Below are positions 32,224-43,821 of a stretch of 64,000 nt of DNA, piece after piece. Position 1 is the first letter of the stretch. Each line of letters begins with the position of its first letter. Source of the stretch: Bolinopsis microptera (lineage: Eukaryota; Ctenophora; Tentaculata; Lobata; Bolinopsidae); assembly GCF_026151205.1 (NCBI RefSeq), contig NC_087078.1:18555118-18619117 (forward strand), written 5' to 3'. The notes under the pieces were generated by a model. That model had not been told where the DNA came from and did no database searches. It was given only the letters and a program-made list of their open reading frames with translations. Both the position numbers and the translations under genes were made by a program.

Positions 32224-34623
32224 ATGGTTGATGTAGACACAAACTTTGATCGCATTCGGCGAGGTGTATGGGTTGGACCTAATGCTGCCAAGCCTTATGT
32301 TGAGTGGAATGACTTGTCCAGAGTGTTGACAGATCTCTTAAAATGGGCTCGATCACCAGAGGTAAGTAAATTTTAAACAAATTATATGCAATATTGATGG
32401 CGCCACATTCAGTAGGGCCAATGCAGTTCAATTAAATTTCACATTGCTTTGGTTTAGAATAGTTTAAAATTTAAAAATTTACCTAAAATATACTGGTTAT
32501 AAGTTCTATTTTATATTTTCCTTTACACGATACAATTCCTCAGTCACGTGAGAAGTTTGATGAGGTAATGTACGACAGTTTGAAGTCGTTACTCAAAGCT
32601 GCTAATAATGATGTCAAAAACAAGGTAATGTGAGCAGTTACGTCAAATATTAAAACAGCTTGATTTGAATTTACTTGCAAGTTAATTCAATATTACATGT
32701 TTGGTATTAACTTAGATATCTTTTAGGTTTCCACAAATTTGTAAGTGGAATTAGTTATAAATATACATTTTTCATTCCAAAACTGTGTTATTGAAGCTAT
32801 AACTAATTCTTATAATTAGTAAATAATTTCTGTGTTGCTATTCAAATTTGTATTTGCTTCTTCCTGACTAGACTGATTACCATACATCCTATAATAATAA
32901 AATTCAATTGTAAATAAAAATTCAGAAATCAAACAGTATTTATCTTCAGGTAGAGAACCTATCCAAGTTGACGCAGCGTGATGTAGATACAGTAACTGTG
33001 ACGATAATAGCCACAGCTAATATTATCAGACTTCTGCGGAACAGTGTCATCAACCTTCCCCGCAACCAGTTCCTTCAAGTTAAAACAGGTGACATGACGT
33101 CATAATATCTCACTTCTCAGCATCTGAAGTAACTTTATACTCACAGTTTAGCTAGCACATCTGTGCAGTGTGCTTGAACAACATTTATCTTTATTGAGTT
33201 TAAGCTAGTCCAAATAGAGCTCGTTTTCTGTTATTCCTAGCATGGTGCAATATTAGCATCAAGCTAGAATAAATATAGAATTCACATTTCACAAAAAAAG
33301 TAGAGATATGTTGTTATAGTGTGGTCTATGATTTATATAGAGCATGACAACTGAGAAATTATACATGGGAGCCATTGTATATGCTACTTATCACACCACC
33401 TTATCCCAGGTCTCTTGGACTGTATCCTGGACAGTGTTTACTTCTACCACGACGTAGGAACAAAGTGTCACCGTGTCAAACACAAGATACCCTACGTTCT
33501 AACATATACTCCACTTTGTATCGAGGTAAAAACGATTATATTCCCCGTTTCTGTCCAGCAGATCAATCAAATAGCTTGACAATCCATTCTATAGAGCTAT
33601 GGTATGTTCTTCAATGATTTGTCCCCGATGATTTCTTCTCCAATGACTTTTTCTCTAATTGATTTTCCTCCCTTTTAACGATCTTTCGTCAAATATAAGA
33701 ATGTATTATGTAGACTAGCCGGCAACAGAAATGTGTGCAGTTTATGATAAGTGCATGTTGGGCAATCTTCAAGCACTAGTTGGGATCTAGCATACGAACT
33801 TCTTTAAAAGTGCTATCATGATGCGGCTAAGCATAATAGTGTGTGCTTTGAAATTAAAGTAAGTAGTTATTGGAAGGAGATGTAAGTGCAATCTGTGTGT
33901 AAGTATCATGCTGTATAACGTGGTACAATAAAAATTCGGTGATATGGAAATGGCAGTTGGCACCACTGAAGGAACTCCCGGGTAATCGGGTATAGACCAC
34001 GGTTAAATTAGGGTTTGACTGTTCAGGCTCAAAACTTCAATGGAATAGAAAAGAATACAGTTTGGTTCTTTTGTAGTGTGTACTGAAACTGCTCTTGTAA
34101 TCTGTAACTTACATAAGTTGCATTGTGGTGCACAACAGGTCTGATAAACAAACATCATGAGCTGCATTGTCATTTGTGTGGCTACTTTTGCACTCTACAG
34201 TAATTTCTAAATAAAATTTAGGCACAAAGCTGGCCTTGTTTATTTTTGTAACTTTACCAAAATATTGTCTGATATTGTTTACACTTTAACCGTCCCGTTA
34301 ACATATTCACCGTCACGTGACCAAGAAAGTCAAATAAATAATTAGACAGGAAATGAGGAAAATAAATAAAGAAGTAAAATTAGTTAAATAAACATAAAGA
34401 TTAAAATAAATAATTAAATAACCCCGGGCAGGTGATCAGAGCAGCCCTCCAGTTAACCAGTAACCTGTGTGTGGGTAATCACGCAGTACAGGGCGCCGTC
34501 TGGGCTCGTCTCTATCCGGGCATGTTCAACACTCTTCTTAGCAGCATCGACAAACAAGTCAAGAACTATGTGTGCGCTATACTGTTTCATTGCACTGCTT
34601 GGAATGGGAGTGCTGCTCTTGAG
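32224..34623 (+). CDS. ATXN10: Ataxin-10, 5' five exons (3' part not found)
   Basis: Exons: 32224-32361, 32544-32624, 32950-33088, 33410-33525, 34432-34623, all with GT-AG ends and matching phases (0, 0, 1, 0, 0), giving 222 residues. Ataxin-10 is a cytoplasmic armadillo-like protein linked to cilia and cytokinesis. The N-terminus MVDVDTNFDRIRRGVW is unlike vertebrates. Exon 3 contains TVTIIATANIIRLLRNSVIN, matching the ataxin-10 CLRNAC-type helix. Exon 5 (LQLTSNLCVGNHAVQGAVWA, then VKNYVCAILFHCT) matches the LQFLGNIASRNEDSQSIVW region and the following helix. The conserved C-terminal ataxin-10 domain was not found before the promoter at 36256. Either exons were missed or the gene is broken. 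Other armadillo proteins are less likely, since helix order and spacing fit ataxin-10. Confidence 0.75.
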
Positions 34624-36255
34624 GTGAGCTGAAAATTAGTATTTAGTTAATTCTTTAAGTTATTATTTATTTAGTATTAAGTTAATTAGTTGAGTTAGTA
34701 AGTAATTTAGTTAATTTCACAAGTGCTGAAAACGCGGATACGGTTTTTGATATTTTCCACTACTTCACTCTTGCAAGTGCCGGCAATTGCAGAAATTAAT
34801 ATGCTCTAGCTAGTTGTATCCATCAGATCTACTTTTACAACTCTTTGGGTGGTTCCTGGGACTATAGACAACACATTCCTGCACAGAAATGTTTGGGGAA
34901 AATTAGTTCCCAGAAAATATTCATAATCCACTAACAACGGCTAGTAGGATTAATGTATTCTTACATTACACAGTACACATTGTTGAAATAATTATAGTTA
35001 CTTTGGATACTTGGTGTGCTTCATAGAATTCTCTATCGGGTCATCAGAGTTGCTGACCACCTGGACAGCGAGCTGGCTTTATTCCACTCCAGTCCAGTAA
35101 CTACTAACTAGTTTCCATTTCGACAGCTGTATCCTGCCAGTTGCCACTAGAGGCTCATTACATCTGGGAATGATTTCACAAACGTTGTAAGCATTTCTTT
35201 AAAGTGTAGGGGATCTTCGATAGTATGCATGTTTGGTGGGATTAAGTTCCACAATCGAAGTTCGAGAAATGAGTCAAATAAAAAAATCGTTGCACCAGAT
35301 ATCTAACCAAAAATGTTGACTTCCGCGGATTTGAAATATTTGTATATCCCCAAGTTCCTCTCACGAAGATGTATTTATGATTTTAATGAAATTCGCCAGT
35401 AATTATTCCACGAGCTGCTATAGATGCAGAAAGTTTCATAAAATTTCGAAAAAGTGTTTGCTAAGTTGCTAATGAAATGAAAGCGGCGTATTGCACGTCG
35501 CAAAAAAAGTAAAAACGTGCGCGTGAACTGTAAAATATTCCCAAAATCGTTTATTTCAAATTTTGAATCTTAGAATTGAGTGCTAGCGTGTAAAACTTTG
35601 AATATATCCCTAACGTGTTATATTTTGGATTTTTACAGTAAAAATTTTCGTAACTGAAACAAGTTGCGTTGGGCAGTTGACCAAATATTTTTATTGTGGG
35701 CTGGGCAAGCTTGTGAGTAATTTACTGTCCCACCTGGTCCTGCACATTGTTGAGTTTCGGGATTTCGCTTATCTGTGACGACTGCTGTCTACAAAGCTCC
35801 AATGAGACTACATTTAGAGTATAGTATTCAATTGCGGAGTACAGTTGCGGCTTATTTGACGTTGTACAGATGATCTTATTGAGACCTTAAAAGTTATTAA
35901 TGGTTCGGTCGATTATTATGCTGGTCTGCTCTGAATGAGCAGATCTGGTTTAAATCTGGTTTCAAACTGCAGATGCAGCAAGAGTTGTAATTGGGTTAAG
36001 AATGTCCACAGCTCTTGTTTTCTCTGACATTGTAGGGCCTGTCGTGATATCATGGATCGCTTAGGTTCCACCAGGATCTGGTAGTTCTCATAATTCTGCG
36101 GCCTCTATGTATCGTCATCTCGCACAACTCCGAAAAACCATTGTGAGTTTGGCATGTGAACATTTGCAGCCTTCCAGACATCGATTGGGTTAACGAGTTG
36201 TCGCACGTCACCCAAGATCGGGTGACAGGGGGCTGAACACTGAGCAGGCCATAAC
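34624..36255. other. Region where ataxin-10 3' exons are expected
   Basis: I found no exon matching the ataxin-10 C-terminus. A frame at about 35010-35100 (YRVIRVADHLDSELALFHSS) looks coding but its splice phase does not fit exon 5. The rest is AT-rich with no family signature. Confidence 0.4.
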
Positions 36256-36353
36256 CCAATTGATTGGGTCTGAGGTCACGTGATTATGAGCCTGTGGTCA
36301 CGTGACTATGACGTCACCAGAGCTTGTTCTTCGTTTCCCGCTCTTTTGACCAG
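36256..36353 (+). promoter_or_regulatory. E-box/CRE promoter and noncoding first exon
   Basis: CCAAT at 36256-36260 and its inverse ATTGG at 36263-36267, CACGTG at 36277-36282 and 36299-36304, and the full palindromic CRE TGACGTCA at 36309-36316 are packed into 61 bp. The donor CAG|GTGAGC follows at 36353/36354. This fits the core promoter and short noncoding exon 1 of the gene whose coding exon begins at 36811 after an acceptor TTTCTATAG. CREs are bound by CREB/ATF and CACGTG by bHLH-zip factors. Confidence 0.6.
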
Positions 36354-36810
36354 GTGAGCTTGCATGCTTGTGAATGTGGGTGTAAGTACAGCTGTACTGT
36401 AGTTTATATCCAATTACCCCTAATAGAAACGCAGATGTATTTTCTGACAGAAAGCTAGAAATTTACCAAAATACCGACCTTGTTCAAAATTTATTTTTAT
36501 GACCATTCCTGACCTTAAAATTTCATGGGAAATCGAATAAACTTGGTTTCAGAACTCAGCAATGCTTCTTTATGCCTTAAAATCCATGTTTTATCGATAC
36601 AATAAACATTTTGATCCTGTTGATTAATTAATAACAGGTAACAAATACGCAGAAACAACCATCGCACTTACATTGCATTCTTAACGGGTCGATTTCGAGT
36701 GACCAATAATCGTCGTGATGATACGTCATGTGTTCCTGATCATCATCGTTGATAGCAATTTAAAGTTATTAAATAATTTGTGCAAAATTTAATCATAATT
36801 TTTCTATAGC

Positions 36811-37339
36811 ATGTCACAACGATGTAGAAAATTGCAAAAATATAATAGCAAACTAGAAAGAGTCAGAACCAATTTAATATCACGATTTGAAGAAGAAGAA
36901 AGGTCAGATTTTAATTCAAAGATACATGTTAAATTAGCTGCAGAACACTAAGTTTTAAGATATTATGCTTAGTCTAAGTCATTATTAATCATGCATACAC
37001 ACACAACTCAATTCTTAAAATTACAGGACAGTCCTCACAGCAACAGTCACAACACAGACAATTGCCACCCAAACTGTCACAGCACAATCCGTGTCAGTCA
37101 CCACACACGTCTCAGATGGAAAACCACCAAGTCCTGTGAACCTGATACCGCTGGTCCCTACACCTGCCAAGAAACGAAAGAGGCAACAACATGCCGAAAA
37201 AGAGAGGGAATATGCCAGGAAGAGCCGTGAAAAGGCTAATAAATATCCTCTAAGAAAGGAATTGAGGCTAAAAAAAGAAAGAGAAAGGAAGCGAGCACAG
37301 CAAGAAGAAAAAAAAAGAATAATCTTAAATGAATCATAA
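36811..37339 (+). CDS. Small basic, coiled-coil-like protein of unknown function
   Basis: Two coding exons, 36811-36902 (acceptor TTTCTATAG one base before the ATG; donor AAG|GTCAGA) and 37027-37339 (acceptor AAATTACAG; stop TAA), joined in phase 2, give 134 residues. The order is a basic N-terminal helix (MSQRCRKLQKYNSKLERVRT), a Thr/Val-rich low-complexity stretch (TVLTATVTTQTIATQTVTAQ), then a strongly basic C-terminus (AKKRKRQQHAEKE, LRLKKERERKRAQQEEKKR) that would be a nuclear-localisation or RNA/DNA-binding segment. The promoter and a noncoding exon lie at 36256-36353. No family recognised; the basic region resembles a bZIP basic region only in composition, with no leucine zipper after it. 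Confidence 0.6.
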
Positions 37340-37693
37340 ATGATCATTATACCATATCATTCTGAATATAAACCATATCGTTTTATTCTAATTATATACT
37401 AAACTAAAAGTCGAATCTTTTTGTGTCAGTCGGTTCATTACCGACGACCACCTTTTTTGTCAAAATTTTGAACAAAATTAGTTGTACATATGCACATTTG
37501 ATTTTTGTTCTTGGTGTTGTGTTGATGATTGTGCAAAACCATATGTGTGGTTAGCTGTTTGTACAAGATAGTATATGGATTTAGCTCTTGTATCCTCAGT
37601 GTACGTCAGATTGTGTCAGTCTGTCCATTACCGACCACCATTTTTGAATTTTTTTTGAAAACTCACTTACACTCTCTTAGCTAGCATATCAAT
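37340..37693. other. Spacer between two small genes, internal repeat
   Basis: GTGTCAGTCGGTTCATTACC at 37424-37443 recurs as GTGTCAGTCTGTCCATTACC at 37614-37633, each followed by GAC-GACCACC-like words and a T-run. The segment presumably contains the end of the gene at 36811 and the promoter of the gene at 37694. Confidence 0.5.
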
Positions 37694-38656
37694 ATGGTGA
37701 AGCAAAAGAAGAAGCCAGGACAAGAACAGTTTTTCTTGGACTTAGCTGCCGTGTTGGGGTTAAGCAAAGAAGATGTTACACCCAAGAATGCTCTTGATCA
37801 GTGTTCTAACTTATCACTTAGTCGAGTTTCATACCGACTAGTCATATCTTTGAGCAGTCTTAAGATTGCTCCAGCCACGAAGACATCACTGTTGTTTGCC
37901 TTGCTTAAGAATACACCATCATGCAATATCTCTCAGGTGGCAAACGAAATATTCAAGAGAGTCAAGAGGCACAACAGCCGCAACCAAGTAGCAGTTCGGA
38001 ATTCCAAAAGCGAGAACCCAAAGGCGGATAGAAAGAGCTTCTTAGACTCTCCTCTGGATGATGACCTAGTAGCGAGGACTTCTTCAGTTCCAACTCCAGT
38101 TGCAACTTCAGTTACAGCTCCAGCTCCAGTTACAGCTTCAGCCCCAATTCCGGCTCAACGCACTCTGAGACCAAGGCCGAAGCAGACGTCCATCATCCAC
38201 TGCCAATCATGCCGACCCAGCGTAGTATATAGGTACCGTTTCATAAAATCGAACAACCGCTCTAATTCCAATTCAGTAAAGCGGAATCTTAGCAGGCAAT
38301 CCAAGGAGATGAAGGCCCTTAAGACGACCAACAAAGATCAGTCTTTACAGATCGACCGACTTCAGGTGGAAATAGTAAAACCAAGTGATTTCTTGTTACT
38401 TTAATTTACTTGCTTGCAAAAATAACTTTAACTATAATTCAAGAATATGGAAAATTTGTGCTTGTTTTTAAATTTGTCTTTATCCATGGTTACAATTCAG
38501 GCTCAGTTGAACTCATGGAAGATACAGGCTGAAAGCACCACTGCATCTCTTTCCGGACTGAAGAAGAGCTTTGCTGACATTGAGGAGGAATGGAAAGCTA
38601 GTAAGGAAGAGCTAAGCAGTTTGAAAGACCTGTTCATGATATTTGTTGAATTATGA
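37694..38656 (+). CDS. Two-exon protein with Pro/Ala linker and coiled coil, function unknown
   Basis: Exon 1, 37694-38365 (224 codons; donor CAG|GTGGAA), and exon 2, 38501-38656 (acceptor TACAATTCAG; stop TGA), join in phase 0 to give 275 residues. Residues 1-90 are helical (FFLDLAAVLGLSKEDVTPKN, TKTSLLFALLKNTP). Residues 125-160 are a Pro/Ala/Thr linker (VTAPAPVTASAPIPA). Residues 160-200 hold a CxxC-like HCQSCRPS and a basic region. From about 205 to the end is a coiled coil (ALKTTNKDQSLQIDRLQ continuing AQLNSWKIQAESTTASLSGL and FADIEEEWKASKEELSSL). Unknown family. The mix of helical N-domain, disordered linker, basic patch and coiled coil is seen in nucleic-acid-binding adaptor proteins and in some LINE ORF1 proteins; the intron argues for a cellular gene. 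Confidence 0.6.
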
Positions 38657-39229
38657 ATGCTGGCGATGAAGCAATCGTCGTATAAGTACAGCACCGCTTA
38701 CGATCTGTGAACATTACAGAAGAGTGTCATGATGAACCGCTAAATCATATAATATATATGAGAACGGACCAAGTTTCATCTACAAATAGATAACTTATTT
38801 TAATTCAGGATCACGGATTCTTTTTAATCGTAAATGAATTTTATTTATATCCTATATTTGTTTTTGAACCTCGTCCTTGACCATGAAGGAAGGTGAATGA
38901 GATGAAAAGAGTATTTTTTACTCGATGCCAGTGTGTCTGGGTCAGAAGTTTGCGCTCATAATATTATGACGCCTGCCAGTGTTTCTGTCGTTAGTTGCAA
39001 AAAGTCATATTTATTTCGAATATGTAACTGTAACACCCTGTAACAGGTTTAAAACTTTGAAACAATTCCATAATTGTTTAATGATACTGATCATGATAGG
39101 TAAATTATTCACACGTGAACATAATCACGTGACAATGTTTCAGATGTTTGATAGCGATCTTAGCGAGATGAAGAATATTGCGAGCTCTTTAAATAATGTT
39201 TATATTTTATAATACAACGTTTCATATTG
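38657..39229. other. Spacer, no gene seen
   Basis: AT-rich sequence. The 77-codon plus frame at 38979-39212 has no signature. Confidence 0.4.
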
Positions 39230-40753
39230 GGGGGGTGTCACGTCCGTCTATGTCCGCTTGTCTCATGGAATCCAAAAAGGACAGGACATAGGCGGACATA
39301 GGCGGACATAGGCGGACATAGACGGACATAGGCGGACATAGGCGGACATAGGCGGACATAAATGGACACCTAAATTGCTAAATAAAATGTTCAATTTTTG
39401 CTGTTATAGGGGATCATGTTTTTTGTCCGTTCGGTACCCTATATTTTCAAAACGGACAAAAAATAGAGCGGACAAAAACGGACAAAAATGGACAAAAATG
39501 GAAATAACATTTAGATGCTTCCTCCTCCTACTCTTCCTCCTCCTCCCCCTGGGTCTTCCTGATCTTCCTCAGTCCTCTTCCTCCTCCCCTCCTCAGTCCT
39601 CCTCCTACTCCTCCTCCTCGTCCTCAGTCCTCCTCATCAGTCCTCAACAGTCCTTCTCCTCCCCAGTCCTCCTCCTCCTCCTGAGTCCTCCTCCTGGGTC
39701 CTCCTCCTGGGTCCTCCTCCTCCTCTTCATCCTCCTCCTCAGTCCTCAGTCCTCCTCAGTCCTCCTCAGTCCTCCTCCTCATCCTTCTCCTCAGTCCTCC
39801 ATCCTCCTCCTCAGTCCTCCCCCAGTCCCCCTCCTCCTCCTATTCAGTCCTCCTCCTCCTCCTCCTCCTTCTCAGTCCTCCTCAGTCCTCCTCCTCCTCC
39901 TGAGTCCTCCTCCTCCTCCTCCTCCTCTTCCCTCTCAGTCATCCTCCTCAGCCATCCTCCTCAGTCCTCCTCAGTCCTCCTCCTCCTGGGTCCTCCTCCT
40001 CCTAGGTCCTCCTCCTCTTCATCCTCCTCCTCTTCCTCCTCGGTCCTCAGTCCTCCTCCTCCTGTGTCCTCCTCCTCATCCTTCTCATCAGTCCTCCTCC
40101 TCCCCAGCCCTCTCCCAGTCCCCCTCCTTCTCCTCCTCCTATTCAGTCCTCCTCCTCCTCCTCCTCCTCAGTTCTCCTCAGTCCTCCTTCTCATTTCTCC
40201 TAAGTCCTCCTCCTGAGTCCTCCTCCTGAGTCCTCCTCCTCTTCCTTCTGAGTCCTCCTCCTGAGTCCTCCTCCTCCTCCCTCTCAGTCATCCTCCTCAG
40301 TCATCCTCCTCAGCCATCCTCCCCAGCCATCCTCCTCAGCCATCCTCCTCAGTACTCCTTAGTCCTCCTCCTCCTCCTGGGTCCTCCTCCTCCTCCTCCT
40401 GGGTCCTCCTGGGTCTTCCTGATCCTCCCCAATCCTCTTCCTCCGCCCCTCCTCAGTCCTCCTCCTACTCCTCCTCTTCGTTCTCAGTCCTCCTCATCAG
40501 TCCTCAACAGTTCTCCTCCTCCCCAGTCCTCCTCCTCCTCCTGGGGCCTTTTCCTGGGTCCTCCTCCTGGGTCCTCCTCCTCCTGGGTCCTCCTCCTCCT
40601 GGATCCTCCTTCTCCTCCTCAGTCCTTCTCCTCCTCCCCCTCAGTTCTCTTCCTCCTCTTCCTCCTCCTCCTCCCTCTCAGTCATCCTCCTCAGCCATCC
40701 TCCTCAGCCATCCTCCTCAGTCCTCCTCCTTCTCAGTCCTCCTCAGTCCTCCT
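39230..40753. mobile_element. CCT-rich element, copy 2, right end missing
   Basis: Starts with G-run then TGTCACGTCCGTCTATGTCC like copy 1, followed by the GGACATAGGC array (to about 39360), the unique block TTTGTCCGTTCGGTACCCTA and the CCT core from about 39515. The right arm with the inverted terminal repeat is absent: at 40754 the sequence switches to a LINE reverse-transcriptase fragment. The unique block and the first 100 bp of the core are nearly identical to copy 1, so the two copies are recent or gene-converted. The 284-codon frame at 39375-40229 is repeat translation. Confidence 0.7.
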
Positions 40754-40918
40754 GATGTTTTATCAGGCGTCCCACAAGGGTCTGTTTTAGGTCCTTTATT
40801 GTTTGTCATTTTTATCAATGACTTGCCTGATTGTATTAATGGTATATCAAAACTGTTTGCAGATGATCTTAAAGTTATTATGGATGCCAATGACAAACGC
40901 CTCACATCAAAAACTAAG
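40754..40918 (+). mobile_element. LINE reverse-transcriptase core fragment (FADD)
   Basis: Encodes [32 protein letters not shown] and LFADDLKVIMDAN: the GVPQGS motif and the F/Y-A-D-D catalytic box of a jockey/CR1-like reverse transcriptase. Only about 55 codons remain, fused directly to the cut end of the CCT element. Beyond 40918 the frame gives a G/T-rich stretch (GGCTTGGTTGTTG words). Confidence 0.85.
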
Positions 40919-41099
40919 GTTTTGTTGTTAGGAGGGCTTGGTTGTTGTGAGGCTTGGTTGTTGGCGGCTGTTTGTTGGAGGCTTGGGGGCTGGAGTGTTT
41001 GGTGGTGGCGGCTTGGTTGTCGGAGCTTGGTTGGCACTCCACTGAAATCAGTAGCAGTAGTGATCGCCGCCATTTTTTGTTAAATGGACACTCGCTGTC

Positions 41100-41316
41100 T
41101 GTAGTGATCTCCGGTTTGTTGTAGGATCTCGGTTTGTTTGTAGTGATCTCGGTTTGTTTGTATGTGATCTCCGGTTTATTTGTAGTGATCTCCGGTTTGT
41201 TTGTAGTGATCTCCGGTTTGTTTGTAGTGATCTTCCGGTTTGTTTTGTAGTGATTCCGGTTGTTTGTAGTGATCTCGGTTTATTTGTAGTGATCTCCGGT
41301 TTGTTTGTAGTGATTC
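41100..41316 (+). repeat. 21-bp tandem repeat TAGTGATCTCCGGTTTGTTTG
   Basis: About ten copies of GTAGTGATCTCCGGTTTGTT with indels of one to three bases. Open frames on both strands are repeat translation. Confidence 0.85.
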
Positions 41317-42559
41317 ACCTCTACAATTCGTTTTCTGTTGATGGAAGTTCACTCGGTGCGGTACTTTCCGTTTCCCCATCCACACGGAATTTACCAGTAC
41401 ATTTATGTGACTGCACCCTCTAAAGTCGTGTATTTAAACAGAACAGTTATAACTTTATAACTTTATATGCATAGTTGATGTTTTTGGTTTGGTTCGCTGC
41501 GCGGTCATTATTTGTATTTTAATTGTGTAGCAGTATCTTGGAGCCACGCAAGACGAACAAAACCAAAAAACACACCAAACCTGCACTAAAAGTAAATGGA
41601 AAGTTTCACGTGAATGTTCACGAATTTATGTCACGTCATCAGTGGGGCCACCCCCCCCCCTGCACTACGGGGCGGTTGGCACAATTAGAAGTCATTGTGT
41701 GACTTGTAGGCCAAGTGTCGGGCATAAATGTTCTTAACGTTCTCGTAGAGCAGAGAACGTAGTTTTCGCTTATTCTTTGCCTTTCCACAAGTTCATTTGT
41801 CACTATGATGAGGTTATCGAGGTTTAATGCGGGGTCGAGTGTTGGTTAGTGTACATGAACTGAGCCGCGCAGTTCAAACAACCAGCAGGAGTCACCCTCC
41901 AACACCTCTCTGTTTTATATATGTCATCTATACACGTCAGCTTACTCAGATCCGGCCTCATGCAAACAGGGACAGTTCTCTGTTGTAATCTGAGAAATTA
42001 TGTGGAACCCTTTTAGTACCCTGTTTTAGAATTTGGCATTTTTATACGCGAAAATTATTTTAAAATTTCATATTGAGTTCGTCTGAAATTTGTTCTCATG
42101 TAGGGAGGTTGTATGTACTAATAATGATTGCTTAAACGGTTTTATTTGGTATTTCTTCGTCGCAACGCATTCCTTGTTCATGACAACTATTGTAACTTGG
42201 TATACTCTCATTGAAATAACCCTTAAGGCACTTATCTGTTGTTTGATGGTTGCTTGGTTACTATTAATTACTTATTATTACTATTTAATGCCATGGTCTT
42301 AATTTTATGTACCTGATAGAGGAGGTTCCGTCTTCTTTTCCACAGATTCATATCACCTAACTAACGGTGGTAAATTGTAACTAAGGTTGTTAATCAATTT
42401 TAAATTACAAAAGTCAGTGCAACCAAAATAAATGGTTTTGGTTACTTATCAGATCTTTAAGATGGTTAATTATGTTTTATTTTTGATTTGAATAAAGTAT
42501 ATTTAATAAAAAAATGATTATTTGGTTTTATGTTTTAGCTGACCGAATCCTACGCTTAA
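41317..42559. other. Spacer, no gene seen
   Basis: Contains a C-run at about 41651-41660 and one CACGTG-like site (TTTCACGTGAAT near 41608). The 70-codon plus frame at 42090-42302 is hydrophobic but has no signature. Confidence 0.4.
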
Positions 42560-42821
42560 GGGACATTACACCAAAACCTTTTTGCGGAATAAACTTAGTA
42601 AAAAACGTTTAAATTGACTGAAAATATCCGGTATTACAATGGGACTGACTTTCTCAAAATTTCCAAAAAATTTCGGAAAAGAAAATAATTTTTTTCGAAT
42701 CATGTGCGTACTTCAAAATTTGTTCAATGCCTTAAAATCTTACAGTTATATATAATCTTATACTTTCATAATATGAAGTCAATCCGGGTCCGCAAAAAAA
42801 AAGGTTTGGGTGTATGTCCCC
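42560..42821. mobile_element. 262-bp MITE with TTAA target site
   Basis: The left end GGGACATTACACCAAAACCT is matched in inverted orientation by the right end (GGTTTGGGTGTATGTCCCC), with TTAA on both sides (42556-42559 and 42822-42825). TTAA duplications are typical of piggyBac and Kolobok DNA transposons. No coding capacity. Confidence 0.75.
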
Positions 42822-42825
42822 TTAA

Positions 42826-43489
42826 TACTTATAGCAATACCTTATTACCAGTAGGAATAGGGGTTGGGTGAAGTTACGGCTGGGTTAAGCTAGGGTTAAG
42901 CCTATAATTCTATATACTTGGGTTTAAGCTATAGGGTTTCGGTTCACCAATGGATTATTTTTTACAATACATTTTAATAAAACAAATTGTATTGTCAAAA
43001 CCTCTTACGTACGGGCCAAAGGCAGAAGAGTTCCTTGTAGCCATGAATAAACTGTCGTTCACACACCGGCTGTTTTTTCGTTGAGGTTACACAAACTACT
43101 GCAATTTGTTGCTATAGTTAAAAACTATTTGTAGTTTAGTTGTATAGTTCCTCAAAAACTACCGTTGCTACAGACTAACTTTCTACGCTTTTTAAAATAG
43201 TTGTTACTTACTAATTGGAGCAAATATATAGGATGTGTTGTTAGTGTTGTCCGGATCGAACTCGCAAGCCTTATCGGGTCTGTGACAGTTCGTTGAAGAA
43301 ATAAGCGTTACAAAACACTATCTTGGTATGCAAAAATATAATAAATATTGATAAATAAAACTGATATTACAATTAAATAATCAACTCACTGCACAATACA
43401 AATAAACTATGACCCATTTTTTTTTAAATAAGAACGGAGGGAAAAAATCGCAAATCAAATATAATATAAATAAATATATAGTTATCAGT
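42826..43489. other. Spacer, no gene seen
   Basis: AT-rich sequence with GGTTAAG words near 42880; no frame recognised. Confidence 0.4.
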
Positions 43490-43753
43490 TTAATTATTAT
43501 TCAAATTATTACGTCGCATGTTTCGCCATGCGCTCTCTCCGCAAACTTTCCTGGGGCTACCTCTCTCACCGTAGTTCCCAGCTCCTGATCCCAGACACAA
43601 TTCGTTGGACACAATTCGCTGTCTACATTTCTGGACGCAATTTTCCATGATGGTGTTTCCCATTGGCCTTTTCCCTTTGGCATTTTCTTTTGCTTGTACG
43701 AGCGATAAAATTATCACCACAAACTCTGGCAAAAACAAAATGTTTATGAACAC
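43490..43753 (-). CDS. Possible small secreted Cys-containing protein
   Basis: An 87-residue minus frame starts MFINILFLPEFVVIILSLVQ, which has the length and hydrophobicity of a signal peptide, and continues with a basic segment and four cysteines (ENCVQKCRQR, NELCLGSG, KVCGES). The local base composition is less AT-rich than the surroundings. No family recognised, no splice sites needed, no promoter evident, so this is a weak call. It stops about 70 bp short of a MITE. Confidence 0.25.
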   Translation of the reverse strand: MFINILFLPEFVVIILSLVQAKENAKGKRPMGNTIMENCVQKCRQRIVSNELCLGSGAGNYGERGSPRKVCGESAWRNMRRNNLNNN

Positions 43754-43821
43754 TACGAGCAGCTTTGCTTGCTTTGAGCGGCCACCAAAACATGCTGTAT
43801 ATTATTGAGCGATTGGACTTA

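Noticed and set aside
35010-35100. Coding-looking frame as a further ataxin-10 exon
   Set aside because: Splice phase does not fit exon 5 and residues do not match the expected ataxin-10 helix.
39375-40229. 284-codon frame, the longest open frame in the window
   Set aside because: Repeat translation of the CCT core with no domain; composition is dictated by the triplet repeat.
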